From contig JAQVCG010000011.1 in assembly GCA_028689875.1 (NCBI GenBank), positions 1 to 40,242 on the forward strand: a stretch of 40,242 nucleotides of DNA. The letters run 5' to 3'. The position numbers and the translations under genes are program-made. Source of the DNA: Candidatus Rifleibacteriota bacterium. Its GTDB lineage: Bacteria > Muiribacteriota > Ozemobacteria > Ozemobacterales > Ozemobacteraceae. Positions 35,704-40,242 of the stretch are shown one piece after another. Numbering within the stretch: the stretch's first letter is position 1; each line of letters begins with the position of its first letter. Below the pieces are notes generated by a model. That model had not been told where the DNA came from and searched no databases. It was given only the letters and a program-made list of their open reading frames with translations.

Positions 35704-37105
35704 CACAGAATTTGAAGCATTAAAGCCTATAACCCGACAAAATGCAGGCAAGGTATATGCTGATGTGCCTCTTAGTTTTTTTGAAAACATTGAATCACTT
35801 AAGAATTACGTTTTGTCTTTAAAAGAACTGGGCGTAAATGTTTTACTTATTTTACCCCATTTTCTGCCTTCGTTTTCGGCTTATGTAGTAAGAAATTACG
35901 AGCAGCCATGTTCTTTATTCAAAACCTGGAAAAACTTCTCAGATTTCATGAAGTTTGTAAAAGACTTGGACATGGATAGAATGATTGATATTCCGTTCAA
36001 CCACGCTGATTGGTCGGCGGATAATTTAAAAAGAGAATGGTATATTAATCATGAGTCTGGTGGCGTAGAAGCAGGCGCAGACGACGAAGATGCCGACAAA
36101 AAAAGAGTAAGAATAAATTGGGGCGCCTTTGTTCTCGACAATTCGATTGTAGAACTGCAAGATTATTGGCTTGAAAAGGTTATTTATCCGCATATCGAAA
36201 AAATGCACGTAAATGCAATTAGAATTGATGCTGCTTGGGGACTAGACAGAGAAGGCTTAAAACGAATTGTTTCAAAAACTAAAGCTAAGTTTGGTGACAA
36301 AGTTTGGTTTTTAGCCGAAAATCTGGGTATGGCAAAGCTTATTAAACTTGCGGAATCTGGACTGGCTGCAGGTGCTGACCGTTTTTTCAATAATATGTAT
36401 TGGTATAATGGCGGTCTTTATATTCCAACCGATATTTTTACGCTTTACAAACAATCTAAGGGAGCACCGACTTGCACCATTTACAGCAGCCACGATACGC
36501 TTTTCCCTGCAATGAAGGGGCTGGCAAAGTTACGCGCGAATGAAGTAAAAGGGCTAAACGACAAAGGCATCGTGCGAAAATTTGTAGAATACGAAAAAAT
36601 AACATCTTTGCAACAATTGGACGAGAGCACGAAACAAAGCATTATTGCGCTAATGAAGCAAGATTTTGCCTTAGCTGCTTTGATGAGCTCTGATGTTATG
36701 TTTGCTGCCGGCAGCGAAAAGGCTCTATTTGAGCGTATAAGTGTATGCAATTCAAGCGCTGAGAGTTTCAAAAAAGGCATAGAATCAGACTTACCTGACT
36801 TTATGAAAACTATTCTTAAGATTAAAGGTTCAGACAGTATTTTTAGCGCAGAGGGTGTTATAATACCATTTGGTGGCTGGAAAGCTGAAGAAAGTGGAAT
36901 AAAAGGCTATTTAAAAAGCACAGACGACGGCAAACATTTACTTGTGGCTGTAAACAACGGAGAAACCGATTTAGAGTGCAAAATACCCAAAAGAATGAAA
37001 AAAATGGGCAATGGCTACGTTTATTCCGATAAGGGGCGCCAAAAAATAAGTTTGCCCCAAAGAATGGTTATTTCTAAGGGGCAAATTCTAATAATTACAG
37101 CTTAA
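35684..37105 (+). CDS. GH13-type alpha-amylase family enzyme, subfamily unassigned (473 aa)
   Basis: All four GH13 conserved regions are visible: region I DIPFNHADW (Asp102, Asn106, His107), region II NAIRIDAAWG (nucleophile Asp182), region III VWFLAENLG (acid/base Glu212) and region IV YSSHDT (His270, Asp271). The catalytic triad is complete, so an active alpha-glucan hydrolase or transferase is expected; the last ~90 residues look like the C-terminal beta domain. No signal peptide, so it is cytoplasmic. GGAGG lies 6 bases before the ATG. It overlaps atpC by 20 bases, which suggests it is part of that operon. Substrate cannot be told; glycogen or malto-oligosaccharide is likely given the debranching enzyme upstream. 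Confidence 0.82.
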   Translation: MFYKSNNTEFEALKPITRQNAGKVYADVPLSFFENIESLKNYVLSLKELGVNVLLILPHFLPSFSAYVVRNYEQPCSLFKTWKNFSDFMKFVKDLDMDRMIDIPFNHADWSADNLKREWYINHESGGVEAGADDEDADKKRVRINWGAFVLDNSIVELQDYWLEKVIYPHIEKMHVNAIRIDAAWGLDREGLKRIVSKTKAKFGDKVWFLAENLGMAKLIKLAESGLAAGADRFFNNMYWYNGGLYIPTDIFTLYKQSKGAPTCTIYSSHDTLFPAMKGLAKLRANEVKGLNDKGIVRKFVEYEKITSLQQLDESTKQSIIALMKQDFALAALMSSDVMFAAGSEKALFERISVCNSSAESFKKGIESDLPDFMKTILKIKGSDSIFSAEGVIIPFGGWKAEESGIKGYLKSTDDGKHLLVAVNNGETDLECKIPKRMKKMGNGYVYSDKGRQKISLPQRMVISKGQILIITA

Positions 37106-37115
37106 TGCTGCAGAA

Positions 37116-38462
37116 TCAGTATTTATAAATGCTTCCGCCAATGTATTCTCTTATTAGAGCATCTTTTGGGACGACTTCTTCGTCTGACCATTCTTTTATA
37201 GAATCAAGCAGATCAAAGACGCGTTTTGCGCGAATATAAGCATCTTGTCGCTTAGGGTTATCTTTGTAATCTTTTACAAAGTCAGGGAAGAAATTGAAGA
37301 GGTGCTTTTTGTAAATCGGCAATTCATAGGGCAAAGAGCCATCTATTATGTGGTCTACAGAGCCTAAGAACGGAATAATATGCTGAATTTCTGATCTTCT
37401 GACATAGTGCCAATGTTCGAGTGTTTGGCGCGGATTATAACTTCTGTGCCAAGAATCTCTGACCATTCTTCTTAAGAGTCTAACATCTGTCCAACGAATG
37501 AAGTTTCCGTCTGTGCCTCTTATTTGGCAGAGGGTTTCAATATAAAGCTTAAACTTTTTGTCATTCGGCACACTGCTTGTCATTGGCTCATATAAGCCAT
37601 GCAAGCTGTCTAGCAAGAGAATTTGGTTCTTCTCAAGTTTCATTGGCGTAGTCTGTTCTTCCCTTTTGCCTGTTTTAAAGTTGTAATGAGGCATTTGAAT
37701 TGTTTTGCCTTCTATAAGCTCGCCTAAGTGCTGGTTAATAAGCTTTAAATCTATAGCTTCGGGAGTTTCAAAGTCATAATCGCCAAATTCGTCTTTTGGG
37801 TGGTGTTCTAGGTCAAAATAATAATTGTCTAGTTCCATCGAGACCAGCTCGTATCCCATTTTTTTGAGATGTTCGCCAATTTTAATGGTTGTAGTGGTTT
37901 TTCCTGAGCTTGAGGGGCCGGCAATTATTACGATTCTGACCTTATCTATTCTTGCAATAATTTTTTCAGCAGCAGAAGCAACGTCAGCATTGTATTTTTC
38001 GGTTACTTCTTGAACTAACTGCGGATAAGTGCCATCTTCGATTCGCTTATTAATTTTTTCAATACTAAAGCAATCGTGGTCTATTGCCCAATTAAGCACC
38101 TGCCATATTTTTTTGTAAGGAATATTACCTTCAGATGAAAAAGTAGTTTTTTCTTTCCCTTCTCTTAGTTTATTATGTTCATATCGGTAAAGAATAAAGG
38201 CTTTTGCAGTTTTTGCGTGCCCGGCTTCGATTAGCTCGCGTTCGATAATATCCTGCACCTCTTCAACGCTATGATATGAGCCCGGCTTTTGGCTTAATTC
38301 AAGTTGGTGGACAACTTTATCGGCAAGTATTTCAGCTAATCTTCTGTCTTCTCCGCCTACCTCGACAGCAGCTTTAAATATAGCATTTACTATTTGCTCT
38401 TTTTTAAAATTTACGACTCTTCCATTTCGTTTAACGATCTTTTCAAGTTTTGATACAGTCAT
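37116..38462 (-). CDS. ATP-cone domain fused to uridine-kinase-like P-loop kinase (448 aa)
   Basis: An N-terminal ATP-cone (about 1-90: KIVKRNGRVVNFKKEQIVNAI, as in NrdR and class I/III ribonucleotide reductases) is joined by a helical linker to a uridine-kinase/phosphoribulokinase-like domain. That domain starts near 175: Walker A GPSSSGKT (Gly182-Thr189), the substrate motif MELDNYYFD, and LLDSLHGLY. The C-terminal ~120 residues (RWTDVRLLRRMVRDSWHR onward) match long uridine-kinase-like proteins. GAGG lies 7 bases before the ATG. It is downstream of the SLBB gene by 19 bases, likely one operon. ATP cones usually sense ATP/dATP, so allosteric control is inferred. The substrate is unproven. 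Confidence 0.85.
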   Translation of the reverse strand: MTVSKLEKIVKRNGRVVNFKKEQIVNAIFKAAVEVGGEDRRLAEILADKVVHQLELSQKPGSYHSVEEVQDIIERELIEAGHAKTAKAFILYRYEHNKLREGKEKTTFSSEGNIPYKKIWQVLNWAIDHDCFSIEKINKRIEDGTYPQLVQEVTEKYNADVASAAEKIIARIDKVRIVIIAGPSSSGKTTTTIKIGEHLKKMGYELVSMELDNYYFDLEHHPKDEFGDYDFETPEAIDLKLINQHLGELIEGKTIQMPHYNFKTGKREEQTTPMKLEKNQILLLDSLHGLYEPMTSSVPNDKKFKLYIETLCQIRGTDGNFIRWTDVRLLRRMVRDSWHRSYNPRQTLEHWHYVRRSEIQHIIPFLGSVDHIIDGSLPYELPIYKKHLFNFFPDFVKDYKDNPKRQDAYIRAKRVFDLLDSIKEWSDEEVVPKDALIREYIGGSIYKY

Positions 38463-38481
38463 TCATTTACCTCTATTCTAC

Positions 38482-40242
38482 CTAGTTATTGTCGTTCACG
38501 ACCTTGTAAGTAACTGCCAAATTGCCTAATATACCGGCAATATTTGAAATTTCTTTTATAGTGTTCGGTTTAATAACTTTAGCTCTAGGCGGCACAAGTA
38601 TAATATCGCCTCGCTCAATTCTTTTTACGTCTTTCATTCTGAGAACTTCGCCACCAGCTCTGACAACAAGAGATCTGCGATGGTCAGAAGCATTTGTAAA
38701 GCCGCCGGCTCGTTTAATATAATATCCGGCAGAAGTGTTTCTGGCATTATAAAGTATGGTAGTGGGATTCATAACAGCGCCCACAATAGAAATTGTATGA
38801 GGAACCACCGGAATGGTTATTTGATCGCCATCTAGGAGGGCAATATCTTCATATTCATCTGCACGCTTTTCAACAACATCTTTCAATGGCACCGGAATTC
38901 TTACCATTTGGTTACCGAATTCCTTCGATTTCATTTCGATTTCGCTAAACACAGAGCTCTGAGCCTTAGTTAAGTCTTGAGCAAGTTCTCCTGACTCAAC
39001 TTTTCCACCTTCGAAAACCTGCGAATTGATGCTTTTCATTCCTACGCTGCTTCTGAGTTCACCGTCGATTTTAGCGCCGGCTCTAAGCAAATCTGCCCTT
39101 AAATCAAGAGTTGCTTGTCTATACAAATCGTTTTGCATAGCCTGAGCCGTTTCTATTTGATTTTGGGAAGTAATGTGCTCTGCTTTTCTCATGAATACGC
39201 AGCCTTCTGCAAAAGCCATGCTTGTCAAGCCACCCGCCCTTTCGATAAGACTCGAAAGCTTTTCGCCTCGATGTTTTAAAGCATATGGGCCGGGTCTTTT
39301 GACTTGCCCTTTTAGCACGACCACATCAGCTTCAACACGTTTTTCCATGTTTGAGGGCAAACTAACTCTGTCTAATGCCTTAAGTTCAATATTATCGCCT
39401 GACTTTGCGTTATTCAAAGCATTCTTAATATTAACTCTAATTATATTGACCTCATTATTATCGCCAATTCGAGCTATTTCAGCAATTCCATCGGCATCTA
39501 CAGTTAAACCGCGTGCTTTAACCACAAGATCAACCAAAGTCATGCCTGTTCTGTATATGTATCTGCCGGGTCTGCGTATAGCACCATCTATACTTATCCT
39601 CAAAACATCAGATTTAACTTCTTCTTCAGAAAAAAGTCTTACAATATCAAAGGGCAACAATAAGTGATTATGGCTTTTGTCGCCTGCCATTGCAAAAGTT
39701 AGATTAAAGCCTAGAATTTCTTGTTTTCCGCTTTCTAATTTTCTATAAATTTGCCCTCTGATCATGTTGGCTTCTTCTTTTATTATGCCCCCCGCCCTTT
39801 CGATCAGTTCTTTAACAGTTAAAGACTTACCAATAGCATATTTGCCAGGTCTATTTATGGGTCCTTCAATTTTCACATTATTGCCAACAAGTTCAATCGC
39901 TTGGTCAATTTTAATTTCATCACCGCTCTTCATTACAAAAGCTTCTAACGCCTGCTTATCATTTAATTCCACGTCAAAAGCAAGCCGAGGCTTAGTGCCA
40001 TTCCATCTTGTAATGCTTACTCTTCCGGAATATGCATTCGGAAGTATTCCGCCGGCCATTTCAATAACCTTTGCTAAGGTTGTTTCTTCTGTAATTTCAT
40101 AAACAGCAGGGCGCGCAATCAGTCCTCCGGCAACAATACGTTTTCCTGCCATAGGCACAAAAACTGTATCTCCGTTGGCAATTGAAAAATCTTGTCTGCG
40201 GTCTCCGGTTAGAAAATAATCATATAAATCTATCTTTTTAGC
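38482..40242 (-). CDS. multi-SLBB-domain polysaccharide-export-type protein, 5'-partial
   Basis: The frame stays open to the right window edge, so the N-terminus is missing; a GTG at 40158 is internal because YDYFLTGDRRQDFSIANGD and DTVFVP continue upstream. At least five SLBB units are visible with the pattern RPGxY...L..LI..AGG: starting near GGLIARPAVYE, EGPINRPGKYA, DGAIRRPGRYI, KGQVKRPGPYAL and VGAVMNPTTILY. Between the fourth and fifth lies a charged, helical insert. SLBB domains occur in Wza-like outer-membrane polysaccharide exporters and bind glycans. A short C-terminal hydrophobic stretch (IAGILGNLAVTYKVV) may anchor it. The role in capsule or exopolysaccharide export is inferred from the family. 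Confidence 0.85.
   Translation of the reverse strand, partial: AKKIDLYDYFLTGDRRQDFSIANGDTVFVPMAGKRIVAGGLIARPAVYEITEETTLAKVIEMAGGILPNAYSGRVSITRWNGTKPRLAFDVELNDKQALEAFVMKSGDEIKIDQAIELVGNNVKIEGPINRPGKYAIGKSLTVKELIERAGGIIKEEANMIRGQIYRKLESGKQEILGFNLTFAMAGDKSHNHLLLPFDIVRLFSEEEVKSDVLRISIDGAIRRPGRYIYRTGMTLVDLVVKARGLTVDADGIAEIARIGDNNEVNIIRVNIKNALNNAKSGDNIELKALDRVSLPSNMEKRVEADVVVLKGQVKRPGPYALKHRGEKLSSLIERAGGLTSMAFAEGCVFMRKAEHITSQNQIETAQAMQNDLYRQATLDLRADLLRAGAKIDGELRSSVGMKSINSQVFEGGKVESGELAQDLTKAQSSVFSEIEMKSKEFGNQMVRIPVPLKDVVEKRADEYEDIALLDGDQITIPVVPHTISIVGAVMNPTTILYNARNTSAGYYIKRAGGFTNASDHRRSLVVRAGGEVLRMKDVKRIERGDIILVPPRAKVIKPNTIKEISNIAGILGNLAVTYKVVNDNN

Overview
The window is a gene-dense, AT-rich (roughly one-third G+C by eye) bacterial chromosome segment made mostly of conserved housekeeping genes. 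No rRNA, tRNA, CRISPR array, phage or insertion sequence was seen, and no gene-free stretch exceeds about 175 bases. The proteins suggest a Gram-negative-type envelope: a periplasmic lytic transglycosylase, prepilin-like proteins, a multi-SLBB export protein and several signal-peptide proteins. The lineage cannot be fixed from the sequence. The mixture of a compact nusA-infB cluster, a GerW/YtfJ-like protein, a duplicated zinc-ribbon/TerB membrane protein and an ATP-cone/uridine-kinase fusion fits a deep-branching or candidate phylum better than a well-studied genus (Riflebacteria-like is only a guess).

Region 1 (1-5770, + strand) begins inside a CysQ/inositol-monophosphatase gene. Two small hypothetical genes follow, the second with its own sigma70-type promoter. 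Then come a lytic transglycosylase with TPRs, three minor-pilin-like genes (PilV-, PilW- and PilX-like) and the PLP-homeostasis gene yggS.

Region 2 (5771-13982) is mixed in strand. It holds a TPR/zinc metallopeptidase with a small charged partner, a large membrane protein with two copies each of a zinc ribbon and a TerB-like domain, a small two-helix membrane protein, a probable lipoprotein ending at a clear intrinsic terminator, an orphan soluble histidine kinase, coaE and a GerW-like gene.

Region 3 (14067-21439, + strand) is the translation cluster rimP-nusA-infB-rbfA-nrnA-truB-ribF. It has a strong promoter and a hairpin-bearing leader ahead of rimP. Genes are closely packed or overlapping, and ylxR and the L7Ae-like gene, often found between nusA and infB, are absent.

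Region 4 (21451-26215, - strand) carries polA behind a promoter that contains a perfect 9-bp inverted repeat, a secreted six-EF-hand protein and a nucleoside hydrolase.

Region 5 (26347-37105, + strand) is a glycogen-debranching-enzyme gene, then a complete F1Fo ATP synthase set (atpZ-like, atpI-like, atpB-E-F-H-A-G-D-C), then a GH13-type alpha-glucan enzyme overlapping atpC by 20 bases. Glucan catabolism therefore brackets the ATP synthase. The b subunit has an apparent cleavable signal peptide, and the c subunit keeps most residues used for Na+ coordination.

Region 6 (37116-40242, - strand) holds an ATP-cone/uridine-kinase-like fusion and, upstream of it, a multi-SLBB polysaccharide-export-type protein that runs off the window.
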